A stretch of DNA of 64,000 nt from Unio delphinus (taxonomy: Eukaryota; Mollusca; Bivalvia; Unionida; Unionidae): positions 6,786,001 to 6,850,000 of the forward strand of contig JAQISU010000097.1 in assembly GCA_029339505.1 (NCBI GenBank), written 5' to 3'. Of the stretch, positions 44,116 through 56,996 are shown piece by piece; within the stretch, counting starts at the first letter, position 1; each line of letters begins with the position of its first letter. The notes beneath the pieces were generated by a model. It saw nothing but the letters and a program-made list of their open reading frames with translations, was not told the origin of the DNA and made no database searches. The position numbers were made by a program, and so were the translations under genes.

Positions 44116-44314
44116 TCCCCTATAAGAACATTTATCTTAAAATCCTAGCTCATGCAATTCACGGAACATAATCTGTAAGAACATAACGACGTAAGAATTT
44201 TAATAGCGTTTCTGAACACTATATTACATACATTGATTAAATAAATGACAACTCAGAAAAAGCAAAACCTTCCAGTGTTTTTGATGTGAAGAAATATGAT
44301 CTGTTCGTGTGTGT

Positions 44315-44359
<45 letters not shown>

Positions 44360-44361
<2 letters not shown>

Positions 44362-45350
44362 TTTATCCATTTAGTACAATCATGTGACAGTACCGATATA
44401 TTTTTTTGGTGGGGGTGTCAAAATCGTGGGAGTAGACCTTAATACTGTATTAAATATTAATAAGTATATAACTACAGACTCATCCTGGTGGATTTCAAAA
44501 CAATAACGAACAGACCATAACAAGGATTGGACAGAATGAACAGAGGGACTACGGATCGCGCTGTTTATTTTCAAAGAGCTTGTGGCATTTGCCATCCGAA
44601 GACATGCGATGGTCGTACTCCGAAACGATATTAAAAGGACTCGGTAATGTGTTTTATCTCAAGAGGGAATTAAAGGGTAATGAAACATGTTTATGCTTGT
44701 CTTGCCAGGCTTTGATGAAGTCATTGTAAATTTATCACATGTACATCATCTTATGTGATGTTAGGGGGCTCAGCAAATGCAATTAGTCACTCAACGTTCT
44801 TTATGTGTACACGTGTAACCTAATCTGTAACAATCTCTCGTCATGGTGCATTCATCGCAGTAAAGCACAGAAATCCATCACTTGTTCTGCCACATTAATT
44901 TTAGGATCGCAGTAATCTCTGTACATACTTCCATTTTCATCTGCCTCCCAGAGTGCTGAAATTTTATTCTTTTTCATTCTTTCTTTCATTTATTCGAACA
45001 AAAACTTATTCGTTATTTTTTTTCTGTCTGTCTAGTTTTTTCCTTGAGTTTAATATAACTGCACAAATAATTATCACCGTGTCAGGGGGATATATTCGCA
45101 TACCCTCCGTCGAAACGTGAAATAGAATATCTTCTTCTCCAAGACCGTTAGGTGAAAATTTATGAAACTTTGTAACGATATTGTACGTGAGTTTACCAAC
45201 TGTAAGTGTGGCTCATCCCTGACTCCCACCAATGATGTCCTTAAGAGATGACCAAGCAAGTACCCGGCATGCGTTGCAATGCCACTCAAAGAAAGAAAGT
45301 GTTTGTGTTTTAATCCTGGCATGCATTGCAATGCCACTGTTTCCAATCTT
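44360..45350. other. No gene seen
   Basis: Unique sequence; a 71-codon minus-strand frame at 44,380-44,595 is unsupported. Confidence 0.5.
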
Positions 45351-45351
45351 G

Positions 45352-45353
<2 letters not shown>

Positions 45354-45429
<76 letters not shown>

Positions 45430-45503
45430 AGATGGATTTTTCATTATGACCCCTAATTTACTGTCCTGGGGCTGGTGTGCGTGTGAATGTGTGCCTGCGT
45501 ATG

Positions 45504-45573
<70 letters not shown>
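45354..45573. repeat. Compound microsatellite (AT)n ... (GT)n(GA)n
   Basis: (AT)n at 45,354-45,424, then about 75 bp of unique sequence, then (GT)n at 45,500-45,518 and (GA)n to 45,573. Frames over it encode IYIYIY or SLSLSL and are not genes. The stretch 45,574-46,376 has no gene seen. Confidence 0.95.
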
Positions 45574-45579
<6 letters not shown>

Positions 45580-46371
45580 ACGTGGCATAGTATGTAGTGA
45601 TTTGTGTGGGTAGAGTAAGATTGCAATAATGAAGTTTGCGATGTAGTGAAAGTTCATCTGTGCGGGCTTTTTCTGCCTATGCAATAAATTGTCATCACTT
45701 TACATTAGCGATAGTATATATGTCTTTAATCTATTTGCATCCTCCAGTTTGACAACACAGTTTGCTAGCGGAACGTGAAGTGCAAGTAATTTTACGTTGT
45801 CTAAAACAAACCTTGGCCGAGAGAAAATGGAAACCTATACTGTTAATATAGTTTTATTTATTATGTTTTAGATCAATAAGAAGGTTCTATTCATCAGTCT
45901 TGTTCTGCTTACTCAAGCAAGCCAGAGATTCCATTCAGTCAAACAAAGAGTATCCTAGTCACCATAGTATATAGTGTTTACTCTTCCATTTTGAAATTGA
46001 ATCCGGAAACTGAATACAAAGTTAATTCGGATCTCAAATTGTACGGACACATTTTAACTCCAAATTACTTCGGCTCACATCCTTTCATCATCAAGTTCGG
46101 CGATCAATAACCCGTTCCAGAGGTTTGCCTATATTTGCATGGCTTCACTGCTTCATATGATTTTGACATCAGCTGGAAAATAGTGTTCCCTTGGGATTGA
46201 CATCCAGGCTTTTTGCAAAATATATGGAAAACATAAGATACATCGTAAAATAACATCAATAAAACATTAATATGTTAGTTACAGGCATCAATGAACTAAT
46301 TGCCACTGGGCTTCCATTGTAAAGTCATGCCACTGTTATTCATTAGAAATTTACACTGCATCTTCTGACTT

Positions 46372-46376
<5 letters not shown>

Positions 46377-46466
<90 letters not shown>
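46377..46466. repeat. (CT)n microsatellite
   Basis: About 90 bp of CT with one TTCT interruption. Confidence 0.97.
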
Positions 46467-46468
<2 letters not shown>

Positions 46469-46549
46469 CCTCATACACACGCGAGCGCTGTCCTATCATA
46501 AAAACATTAATGTATTGAAGTGGTCTTGATTGTCCTCTTGTAGTTGTTG

Positions 46550-46780
46550 TAGGGTTTAACGCCATTTTTCAGCACACGATAGGCTATACATGGCAGCCAG
46601 TATTAATGGTGGAAGAAGAACCTGGGAAACCCCCTGGAAAGAACCACCGACCCACGAGAAGCTACTGGCATGCTTTCTCGCATATCCGCATTGGCAGAAT
46701 CTATGACTCGAAACCACGCAGACAGAGATGAGATGACAGTGATCCGTAACGGAGAGAGCTTTAGGATTGTCCTGATATGA
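46550..46780. repeat. Possible dispersed repeat
   Basis: GTTTAACGCCATTTTTCAGC followed by a conserved-looking GC-richer stretch (GAAGAACCTGGGAAACCCCC) resembles a dispersed invertebrate repeat. No ends or tail are defined. The 99-codon minus-strand frame here is probably not a gene. Confidence 0.3.
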
Positions 46781-47038
46781 CACAATGATGCAATCCAGAA
46801 TATCTAGGACGAGTTCACAATAATTCAGAGTGGTTTGTATTAATCCAAAAGTCAATGATTATTTCCAATGAATATTTAAAAACTTAATTCCTCTTGAATT
46901 ATATCTGACAGACTGATCTAAAACAGGAATGCATTATTTGTTTATAAAATCCTTGTTTATACACATTTGCACCTTACTTGCATCGTAATGGAATTTGAAG
47001 ACTTGCAATGGAAATAAAAAAGCTAGACTAACTGTAAA

Positions 47039-47195
47039 CAGGGCCGGCGCTTCCACTAGGCGAACTAGGCAATCGCCTAGGTCGCTGGGCTAAGGGTTTT
47101 TCTCATGATGGGCGGGTGGGAGAGGGCGTGAGTGGAAGGGGGCCGCCAGATATTTGATCTCGCCTAGGGCACCAAAATGCCTTGCACTGGCGCTG
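47039..47195. mobile_element. hAT-type MITE 2
   Basis: Starts CAGGGCCGGCGC and ends CACTGGCGCTG, an imperfect inverted repeat. Flanked by perfect 8-bp duplications ACTGTAAA (47,031-47,038 and 47,196-47,203). 157 bp, no coding capacity. The stretch 47,204-47,770 after it has no gene seen. Confidence 0.85.
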
Positions 47196-47773
47196 ACTGT
47201 AAACAAGACCTGTCTTTGAATTTTGCTACATTACTATTCTTGCTACATAAATATTCTGTTAGAACTTACAAACTTGGACAAAAGCTTGCTATGTAAACAT
47301 TTTGCTTTCAATTTAAGATTTTGGGCATAAGTGAAGTACACCATATACATTATATAAAGGACATTCAATCTGCACTTTTACATGGTACGAAATATTTTTT
47401 CCAGTTTATTATTTTGATAACATCATTGGTTATGTAAAGGTGAAAATAAATACTTTGCTAATATGGTATTTTACGCTACAGTGTTATCTGGTGCAGAGTC
47501 TGGTGCCCAGGCTATATGTGTCAAGTGCCTTGTTTTAGGAGGTACCATGGTAGCCGATCATGAGTGATCCATTGGTGGGATTCCAACCTCGTGTCCACCA
47601 TGTTAAATACTGTCCCACTGCGGATTTTTCCTGTATTTCTCGCTTCTTACTACATGAGTAACTATCTGACATATTCTATATCCCTAATTCCTGTGGTTCT
47701 CTTTGTTCTTTAAGATTTGTACAGAATACTTAAATGCACTGATGACAATGATTAAATTTAAGATTTGCAAGTT

Positions 47774-48935
47774 GTCCAGTGGCACTAGTGTACCTCCATC
47801 CGTAGTGTAAAAGTTGTTTCAGTGGCACTGGTGTACCTCATTCCGTGATGTAAAAGTTGTTTCAGTGGCACTGGTGAACCTCCAACCGTAGTGTAAAAGT
47901 TGTTTCAGAGGCACTGGTGTACTGGTGTACTGGTGTACCTACATCCGTAGTGTAAAAGTTGTTTCAGTGGCACTAGTGTACATCCATCTGTAGTGTAAAC
48001 GTTGTTCCAGTTGCACTGGTGTACCTCCATCCGTAGTGTAAAAGTTGTTCCAGCTGCACTGGTGTACCTCCATCCGTAGTGTAAAAGTTGTTCCAGCTGC
48101 ACTGGTGTACCTCCATCCATAGTGTAAACGTTGTTTCATTGGCACTGGTGTACCTCCATCCGTAGTGTAAAAGTTGTTTCAGTGGCACCGGTGTACCTCC
48201 ATCCGTAGTATAAATGTTGTTTCAGTGGCACTGGTGTACCTCCATCCGTAGTGTAAAAGTTGTTCAGTGGCACTTGTGTACCTCCATCCGTAGTATAAAA
48301 GTTGTTTCAGTGGCACTGGTGTACCTCCATCCGTAGTGTAAAAGTTGTTCAGTGGCACTTGTGTACCTCCATCCGTAGTGTAAAAGTTGTTTCAGTGGCA
48401 CCGGTGTACCTCCATCCGTAGTATAAAAGTTGTTTCAGTGGCACTTGTGTACCTCCATCCGTAGTGTAAAAGTTGTTCAGTGGCACCTGTGTACCTCCAT
48501 CCGTAGTATAAAAGTTGTTTCAGTGGCACTGGTGTACCTCCATCCGTAGTGTAAAAGTTGTTCAGTGGCACTTGTGTACCTCCATCCGTAGTGTAAAAGT
48601 TGTTTCAGTGGCACCGGTGTACCTCCATCCGTAGTATAAAAGTTGTTTCAGTGGCACTGGTGTACCTCCATCCGTAGTGTAAAAGTTGTTCAGTGGCACT
48701 TGTGTACCTCCATCCGTAGTGTAAAAGTTGTTTCAGTGGCACCGGTGTACATCCATCCGTAGCATAAAAGTTGTTTCAGTGGCACTGGTGTACCTCATTC
48801 CGTGGTGTAAAAGTTGTTTCAGTGGCACTTGTGTACCTCCATCCGTAGTGTACAAGTTGTTTCAGTGGCACTGGTGTACCTCCATCCGTAGTGTAAAAGT
48901 TGTTTCAGTGGCACTGGTGTACATCCAACTTTAGT
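47774..48935. repeat. 43-bp minisatellite, ~26 copies
   Basis: Units CCTCCATCCGTAGTGTAAAA, then GTTGTTTCAGTGGCACTGG and TGTA. TTTCAG/TTCAG/TTCCAG variants give 42- and 43-bp units. Open frames over it on both strands are repeat artefacts. Confidence 0.96.
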
Positions 48936-48939
48936 GTAA

Positions 48940-49675
48940 TAGATGTATTGGCATTTGAGTTGACTTATTGCAAGCCTATCAATTCCAGACTATTTTGTCT
49001 TGTGTTATATGTGAGACGAACAATCTTGGTTGGTTGCCTGATAGGGATATTTAGACTTTGTCTTCCCATACATTTGGGGATTTGTCCTACTCTCAGTTTT
49101 CAGGTGGCCCGGTTTAAAACGGTTTTCCTAGCCCCTCTCAATCCTAGTGAAGAATTTAGTTGACATTCTGACATAAAAGTCAATGTCAAATAATATACTG
49201 TAACGGTTTAATCAGCGTATCTGGTTGGTGCTTCTAGTCACGTGATATTCGATTCTTCATCGCGAAAGTTAGATTTTGTACCCGACTCCCGTTAAAGTCG
49301 ATTAAACCAAATGTATGCTTACCTTTCATAGATTTTAATGGCAGTAATTTGTGAACAAAAAGGGATTTGTCTAATACTAAAATATAATTCAATAATATTT
49401 TTTGAACGATTTATCGCCTAATATTTAACGAAAATGCATATTTCATAAAAGACAACTTTAATATTTCCTTGAAGAAATGTAAACAAATACATCCGAAACC
49501 ATTAGTGAATAAGAAGCATCATTTTTTTTATTTGACTGGTTTGCCAGTTTTTCCGGATATTTTATAAGGTCCTTTTATTCTCACTACCCATAATATTCAA
49601 TCGGAATGACATCATCTGTGATTATTTATTATACTGATTAATATTAACAAACATTTCGCACATGGGACTTGGAAT
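48940..49675. other. No gene seen; weak inverted pair
   Basis: Unique sequence. GGTTTAATC near 49,205 and GATTAAACC near 49,300 form a short inverted pair around a ~95-bp loop, too short to call an element. Confidence 0.45.
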
Positions 49676-49679
49676 CGTA

Positions 49680-49915
49680 ATGAATATTAATACGAAAAGA
49701 AAATGCGCGTATTCTAAGTCAGCTAATGTTAATACGCAAAAGACCATGCATATATTCGAAGCCAGCTAATGCTAATACGCAGAGACCATGCCCATATTTG
49801 AAGTCAGCTAACGTTAATACGCAAAGACCATGCGCTTATTAGAAACCATCTAACATTAATACGAAAAGACCATGTGCATATTCGAAACCAGCTGATGTTA
49901 ATACGCAAAGACCAA
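49680..49915. repeat. ~59-bp tandem repeat, ~4-5 copies
   Basis: Units contain GCTAATGTTAATACGCAAAG, ACCATGC and ATATTCGAA. Confidence 0.85.
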
Positions 49916-50012
49916 ATTTTTTGGAGTATACAACTTCTCACTTTTGTGTTACAGCCTATATGCGTAATCAAAAGAAGAAACTATTTCGGAACCAATTCAT
50001 GTTTTAAATAAT

Positions 50013-50015
<3 letters not shown>

Positions 50016-50068
<53 letters not shown>
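50016..50068. repeat. (CA)n microsatellite
   Basis: About 26 CA units, 135 bp before the acceptor of the signal-peptide exon. A second CA/GT tract lies at 50,362-50,440 just after that exon. Confidence 0.96.
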
Positions 50069-50072
<4 letters not shown>

Positions 50073-50214
50073 GGGTAGTATCAAGGATAATATTAATCAT
50101 TTCATATGGTTATATTGTTCAGTACAAATTACATTCAGATTACACATCCAATCTATGTGAAAGAATTTCGACACAAAATCTATTCAACACTTGTTTATTG
50201 ATCTCCTATTTCAG

Positions 50215-50322
50215 AAAATGGGAATCAATCTCGTATCTATCCTTGGAGCCATCACTGTTATGCTTCTTATAGCAGAAGCGCTGACCCTTCCCGTTGACAT
50301 CCCACAAGCAAACGGCGAGCAG
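50215..50322 (+). CDS. Neuropeptide precursor, first coding exon (signal peptide)
   Basis: Acceptor CTCCTATTTCAG, then AAAATGGG, so translation starts at 50,218. Thirty-five codons run to the donor GAGCAG|GTAAGA, leaving phase 0. The product begins MGINLVSILG and continues with a hydrophobic stretch to AEA at residues 19-21, a good signal-peptidase site; residues 22-35 are propeptide. The next phase-0 exon on this strand with good splice sites is 62,618-62,710, which carries the peptide core. Together they would encode the first 66 residues of a secreted precursor of the PKYMDT type. I recognise the family from the second exon, not from this one. The exon lies between two CA repeats. Confidence 0.75.
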
Positions 50323-50440
50323 GTAAGATCGTCATGATATATAGAACACATATCACCAGAATACACACACACGCACACACACACACACACGCACGCACAC
50401 ATACGTGTGTGTGTGTGTCTGTACCTCTGTGTGTCTGTGT

Positions 50441-51195
50441 GTTAAGTTTATATATTCATTTGGATTTTTAACTGACAAAAGATGAAAATGAATTTTAATT
50501 GAGATACTTTTGTAATGTGTTTATTATTCTGTTTCTAGAATAGAAACTGCTGTTTCAATGCCTTCCACTTCTCAACTGAGCCTTAAAAAAAACGTCCTGC
50601 GATATATTATACCTTCCAAACTAAATACGTACAAATTAGGATATACCTATTTTAAAATTAAACAAAAACGAAAACAACTCAGCCTTGACACAATCAAGCA
50701 CTTTCCATCACTATAACTTTACGCTAATTATTTACTGGTCAGCCAATGATTGTGACGTTGTCAATTTGGCGTTGTCCAAAACTATTTGCATAATTCATAC
50801 TTTTTAAATAATATTGTACTCAAGAGAAATGTGTACTTTCTATATCCACTGACCGGTTCTAACAAACGTTTTTACTCTCAAATAACGTCAAAGTACAATA
50901 TAAAATACGTCTGAAAACGTGATGTTACAGCAAGAACACAGCAAATAAGAATGGCATTAAAATATGAATGAATCTGACTGCGCATTTCTCTCCTTATTTA
51001 CACCTTCTACCACTACTATATTTCACAACATACTGACCGATCATACTACTCAATAAATATTTCGAAATATCCAGTAATGTGACCTAGCCCATCCAATGGG
51101 AAATCACTTAAGTATTATAGAACAGTCCAAACCCGACTAGCAAATTAGAAATGAGTACAAAAATGTCAATTATTATTATTAAGATATTATTTGTA
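50441..51195. other. Intron sequence, no gene seen
   Basis: AT-rich unique sequence following the signal-peptide exon; no further exon with good splice sites noticed. Confidence 0.5.
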
Positions 51196-51460
51196 ATTGG
51201 CAACATATAGATAAGCATCTATTTGTAATTCCTTTGTAATTATACGTTCTTAATGTATATGTAAGCATCTATTTATAATTCCTTTGTAATTATACGTTCT
51301 TAATGTATATGTAAGCATCTATTTATAATTCCTTTGTAATTATACGTTCTTAATGTATATGTAAGCATCTATTTATAATTCCTTTGTAATTATACGTTCT
51401 TAATGTATATGTAAGCATCTATTTATAATTCCTTTGTAATTATACATTCTTAATGTTAAT
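51196..51460. repeat. 50-bp tandem repeat, 5 copies
   Basis: Units start GTAAGCATCTATTTATAATT and contain CCTTTGTAATTATACGTTC, nearly identical. Confidence 0.95.
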
Positions 51461-51857
51461 AAAACATAACCTAGTCACGTAGGCAAAATCTAACTAAAAC
51501 ACAATGTACAGCCGTGTATAAAAATTAAAAAATGAGATACATTCATGTACCAGGAATGCATATAGATATACATAACATACATATACATAACATTGTAAAG
51601 AAAACGAAAGATTTTATACAATAACGACTTCTTTTACATTTTTGTCAAATATGCATATGCCAATATAGTTATGTGCAATCACGTTATCATTTCCTCTGAT
51701 GCATTTGATGTAAATGTTGCATCATTAAAATCCGCCCTGATAGTCTCTGATTTTGGTTATTCATTAATGAGAGTACTGTGATCACTGGTTACCGGAAAAA
51801 AGAGCTGAACTAATGCACATTTAAAAATGTTGCTAAGCAAGTATCAAAGCCAAACAT

Positions 51858-51930
51858 TCCTTCTCAATTATGGAATACATTCCTTCTCAATTATGGAATA
51901 TATTCCTTCTCAATTATGGAATACATTCCT
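51858..51930. repeat. ~24-bp tandem repeat, 3-4 copies
   Basis: Units of ATTCCTTCTCAATTATGG with AATAC/AATAT. The stretch 51,931-52,488 after it has no gene seen; a 61-codon frame at 51,961-52,146 is unsupported. Confidence 0.9.
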
Positions 51931-52488
51931 TCTCAATCTTAAATATGGCCTTTTATTTTTTTGGGACTTTTTACACTTGTCAGATCAATGAAACGTAGAT
52001 TTCATACGCAACAAATTTATCAAAGTTTCAGCAATTATTGGAAAGATTGGAGCAAACTTTCCGATAATATTCTGTCTACCCAACGATCATATCGCTCTTT
52101 ACTAAGGAATCCAGATATAGCTTTGACTTTAACTTCAACATGTTGAACTTGACTTTGTTCCATAATATGTCCTAAGAATATGACGCAATTACGACAAAAC
52201 TCTTTTTTTATCTACTTATTAGTTAGATTTAATTCACAGACTAGGCCCCGAGATCTCAAAATAATATAAAACTGGAGTTGGAAATCGATATTTGGAGTTA
52301 CAGTTTTTACTCCACTGAGTATTGGATCTCAAGAATGTACCTCTGCTTGCTTTCTAGTGATTCTTCCCCGAGTTCGAAAATTCCGCTCTCAACTCGTTAT
52401 TTTACTTGAGTCGAGCTACACGTTAGGTCATTTGACGCTCTTCAGCGAGGAGGTGAGAAGAGGTGCAAGTACCTGTCACGCGTATCCA

Positions 52489-53127
52489 GGTTTCACTGGA
52501 TAGTTTTTGTTTGGCAAATTTACATCCGACGATAACCTATTGCAGAAAAACAATAAAAACTATTACATTAAAGATGCTTGTAAGATTCTGACTGAGGTAT
52601 TAAGGTTAATTCCCTATGCAAGTGGTGGTTTTTGTACTGAACCAGCACTGCCACCAACCCCTCTTTTTACATTAATTTTTTATAGGAAAGAGCTATTTGA
52701 ATATTTTCCTAAGACAAGACAGCTAAAAGAATCAACATGTGCCTTATGCATGAATAAAGTTCACTAGTACTGTAACAAATTAGCACACTTTGCATCACCC
52801 CTCAACCATTTAGACTTTTATATATTTACCTCAGTATAAGACACATGTAAGTGTCTGTTCATTCGGATACTTACATGTGTCCGAATAAACAGTTGGCTAT
52901 TCTTTTGCCGCCCAAGTTATGCATTTGATCTCCAATGCTAGTATAACTGTGACAGGCAGCCACCAACAAGCAAATTCATTCCCAAGCCTAACTCAAAGTA
53001 AATGTAAACCACATTACAGATTTAGCTTATGTTTGAATTTAAAATGCTAGTATTGTGATAATTAGGCTCATGACGTCTACCTTAAAAATTAGGGAGGTGT
53101 CAAAATACGAAACTATCCAGTGAAACC
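52489..53127. mobile_element. Possible DNA-transposon MITE, 639 bp
   Basis: GGTTTCACTGGATAGTTT (52,489-52,506) and its exact reverse complement (53,110-53,127) bound the segment. Short CCA-containing flanks are compatible with a 3-bp duplication but not convincing. Inside, GACACATGTAAGTGTC and a partner CTTACATGTGTCC make a hairpin at about 52,838-52,893. An 86-codon frame at 52,507-52,767 (CKILTEVLRLIPYASGG) shows no recognised domain. The superfamily is undetermined. Confidence 0.55.
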
Positions 53128-53700
53128 CCAATGTCCATAATCATGACGTTCGTCACGAGAGATATGATTCTTGCACAAAAATTAAGACACGAAGAGCAAG
53201 ACATTATTATTAACAGAAATTTAGGAAAGAGAAACTGCACTTTTTGTAAAATTCAAGAGGAGTCAGCGGGGTCATTTAAGTAAAAGAAAAAGCGTGGGAA
53301 GAAGTTTCAAAGTTGATTAATGCTTACGTACTATATACATATATTGCCGTACTATTTATTAGACTAAAAGATTATTTTAGAAATGATTTCACATTGGAAC
53401 ACATTAAATTCTATAGAACACACAACTAAAACATAAAACAACTTCTGTACAAAATTCTTTTGAATGTTAGCAATGCACTACGGAGATCAGCTCCGAAAAA
53501 TATATCTCATGTCGATTTGTCGCATATTATCACATGTATAAAACAAATTTAACCATACCAGATTGTTGTTTTCTTATAAGCTATTTGAATATTTGAATAT
53601 TATCATTTTTATTGTTATCAGTTAATACTGATGTCATGTGATTTGTGGAATGTATTCATGTGTCGGTCGCCTAAAGCGTCAATGTATAGTCATGGCGGCC
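53128..53700. other. Intron sequence, no gene seen
   Basis: AT-rich unique sequence without supported features. Confidence 0.5.
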
Positions 53701-54080
53701 ATATTTATAGCTTACTTCTAATCCGACTCGATTTAAAAAAAAAACCTCAACTCGAGTTCGAGTCAGAAACTTGACTATGATTTTCCAATCATCTGCAACA
53801 AGGCTTTCAGTTACTAGGGGATTAACCACGACCTTATCTCCAACTATTGTGTTCCAAGAGTTGTTATCGCCGAGGATGGATATGGGAGATAAGCACCCAC
53901 TTCCCTTGGAGACAAAAACAAATGGCTTGCATCTGATAGAGCCTCTAACAACCAAATCCAGCTCGAGGTCTTCGCGAGTCGCTTAACTAAGCCCGGCGCA
54001 ACCTGTTTAAATGGACTGGAGAAGGCAAGTTTCTGGCGCCTCAAAACCAGACGTGTTGGGTAGATGATGCTCATTAACAT
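53700..54080 (-). pseudogene. Gypsy protease-region fragment
   Basis: On the minus strand, GDKVVVNPLVTES and, just before it, CKPFVFVSKGSGCLSPISIL resemble the segment after the protease in the tandem Gypsy array (GDKVVVNPLVTDKP at about 6,510-6,550 there). The fragment is broken and abuts the left LTR of the next element, so it may be an older, related insertion. Confidence 0.5.
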
Positions 54081-54149
54081 TGGGTGGTCGCCAGTCTAGG
54101 AGAAGATAAGCTCTGACTTCAAACATTCGCTGCCTTGCACCTATGGGTT

Positions 54150-55304
54150 TGTAACGGGGCGTTTCGGTATCAAGCGTTATTAGTACAATATTGCACAAGT
54201 CCCTGGTCAGAGGTATTACGCAACTTGGAAAAACAACACTCGAAACCGCCTCCCGCTAATACTCGTTATCTAAGGAATGACCTCTACGGTGTGATTTGCC
54301 CGGTTAGAATGGATATTGTAATCTGAGACGGTATCCTGAACAAAGACAACTCACGAGCCCCCGTAAAGATAAATAAAGAATTTAATAAAAAAGAAAATCA
54401 AAAGAAAGACACAGTAAATTACACTTTCTTTCCTTCTGAATACACTTAGTTCAGACACATTAAAACCGAAGTTTAAAATACTAGATACATTAATTAAATT
54501 TCAAACATTAATAATAATAGATGAATTTAGCCGTTAATAGCTGATAGCAAATTTCATCACGAAATCGAGTGTGCATTAACATTGGACTGCTTGGGAAATT
54601 CACAATGACCAGTTCATCGACTGGTTTTTCCTTCTGCGTGCGTCACGACTTTAACTTGCCCTTTGGTTGAACGTGGGATTCCACAACTCTGACTTCTAAC
54701 TTCTTTTCCCTCCTTGAATCTCGACTCCTCGTTTTTTCTCTCTCTTCAACCAAACTATTTTCCTTGTGTTTTTGGCGTCTTACAATCGTTCCAAATTCAG
54801 TTTTCTTTCCTGGAACCACAATATTTTACGAACGTCTCTTCCTAAAGTCCGTTCGGAGTCTTCTATTGCGTATTTTCGGAATTAATGATACTGACCCTCT
54901 CTTGCAGAGGTAATTCCTAGACTGCTAAAATTCATGTGGTTCGGAGTATATATTCCCTTCACTATTAGGGATCAACCCACCCCTCTGATTCCACATTTGA
55001 CCAATCGGAATAAATGCTATTCCTACAGACATTTGGAAAACTGCCTATCAAGATGCCAAAAATGCCACCTGGGGTTGAAATAACACCCTACCATTTCTCT
55101 CAATCACTTTTTGACAGTTCAACGTGCGAATTTCGTCCTTCAGGCCTGTCATACACCTAGTTCGGTTCTACTATAAACATAGTACCAATGTGACCCAGTT
55201 AGGTAAACATTCCTTCGTCCAAACTCTACTCCAAGACAGTTAATTGTCGGCTAGACTAAGAATTAATTAATGGATTTCACTGACGAAAAATTTGGCACTT
55301 GACA
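54150..55304 (-). repeat. 3' LTR of the minus-strand Gypsy element
   Basis: 1,155 bp, TGTAACGG to CTTGACA on the plus strand. Compared with the other LTR it has an extra ~9 bp near 55,185 and scattered substitutions such as ATTACGCAAC against ATTGCGCAAC, so the insertion is not very recent. Confidence 0.93.
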
Positions 55305-55375
55305 TTACCCCCTTGTTAAGAGTAAAAGTGGTATTTTTACTCTCCCAAATTTTTCGGAGAACTATTCTGCTCCAG

Positions 55376-56245
55376 TTACATGTCCTTAGGTGACCTATTC
55401 ACCTCACACATCCCTAACCGACTTAAACAATCCGCTCCTACATTATCCCTACCTTTGATGTACCGCACTTGAATCTGATACTGTTGTAGAAACAGTGACC
55501 ATCTCATTAATCGACCGTTAGTTAATTTCGCCTGGGCCAAATACGCCAGCGGTTGGTGATCTGTTTCCAAAGTAAACTTCCTACCATACAGATAACGTTG
55601 GAACTTAGTTATTCCAAAGATGATCGCCAAGCATTCTTTCTCAGACACTGAATAGTTAATTTCCGCAGTTGACAGTTTTCACCTACCATACGCAACTGGG
55701 AATATGCTTCCCTCGTGTTCTTGCAATAACACTGCACCTAAACCTTTATCACAAGCATCTGTCCTCAAAACAAAATCCCGTGTCACGTCAGGCAACTTAA
55801 CTAAGGCGTCTGACGTGAGTCTGTCTTTTAGCGTCTGAAATGCACGTTCACACGCGTCTGTCCATACTACTTTGGTCGGCGCTTTTTTCCGAGTCAAGTC
55901 AGTCAATGGACTCGCAATAGCACTAAAATTTGCATCATATCTCCTATAGTACCCTGCAAAATCTAAAAAAGATCGAACTTCAGTCTTAGTAGTCGGTCGT
56001 AATACGTCCCTAAGTTGTTTGACCTTCGAACTCTCGGGGGTTAACGTGTCCTCGCTGAGGGTATGTCCTAGGTAGTCTAATTGTCTGAACCCTATATGGC
56101 ACTTCGATGGTCGTGCGGTCAGTCCGGTTTGTCGTAGTCGTTCTAAGACGTTCTTCAGCAAAAGTATGTGTTCTTCCCATGTAGCTGTAGCTAATAGAAG
56201 ATCGTCCATGAAGTTAAGAAACTCCCTTCCCCCGCAATGGTTCAA
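55376..56245 (-). pseudogene. RT C-terminus and RNase H
   Basis: 56,245-55,679 carries the catalytic box NFMDDLLLAT (F/YMDD type), the RT thumb (KCHIGFRQLDYLGH) and the start of RNase H (RTDACDKGLGAVL). 55,648-55,376 continues RNase H (ETDHQPLAYL, GRDNVGADCLSR). The two are in the same phase, separated by one in-frame TGA at 55,679-55,681. The start overlaps the preceding RT frame in another phase, so a frameshift lies at about 56,215-56,245, just before the catalytic box. It ends about 70 bp before the polypurine tract. Confidence 0.88.
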
Positions 56246-56963
56246 GGAATTTCCGCATCATACGGGTGAAGACACTGGGCGCATTCTGCACCCCGAATGG
56301 CATGACTACCCACTGGTAAGTCCCATCTGGAGTTGCAAAGGCGAGTTTTGCTCTGTCTTCACTACGGACTGGAATTTGCCAGTATCCTTTGGACAGATCA
56401 ATTTTTGAAAAATATTTTGCATGGGCTGCTTCTGCGAAAATGGACACAGGGTCAGGTAAAAGTTCTACCTGGAATTCTGTGATTCGGTTTAACTTTCGGT
56501 AGTCGACACAAAATCTGTGTGTCCCATCCTTCTTCTGGACCAGTACAACAGGAGAACTATACGCCGACTCGCTTGGTTCGATAATACCTAAGTCTAACAT
56601 CGTTCGGACTTCCTTGCGGACCGCTTCTAACTTCGCGTACGGCAACGGATATGGTCTTAACTTCACTGGGTTCTCGTCCAGCAGCTTCAAAGAGAACTCC
56701 TCCAGCTCTGTCTTCCCAGGTTTCTCTGTTAAGACGCTCGAATATTCTTGAAGTACCGACTCCACCTCTTTACGTTGGTCTGACGTTAACGTAACGCCAA
56801 GTGTAACATCGACGTAGGTTTCCTCCCTCGTCAACGGACAACTAGGGAGTACTTCCGCCTGCCCGGCGTTGTCGTCGGGTTCTCCCGTTACGACGGTAGC
56901 CACCACGAACTCCGTGGGTGGTTCTCGCACACGGTAACGCTTCAGAAGATTCACGTGGAACAA
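56214..56963 (-). pseudogene. RT N-terminal part of pol
   Basis: 249 codons. The start (MFHVNLLKRYRVREPP) is the Gypsy integrase C-terminal/chromo-adjacent linker. RT follows with IIEPSESAYSSPVVLV, RFCVDYRKLNRIT, KIDLSKGYWQIPV and MPFGVQNAPSVF, then frameshifts before the catalytic box. It is in phase with the preceding integrase tail but separated by stops at about 56,975-56,999. Confidence 0.88.
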
Positions 56964-56996
56964 CTTGTCCTTATCCCCTACTCAGATACGGTAGTT

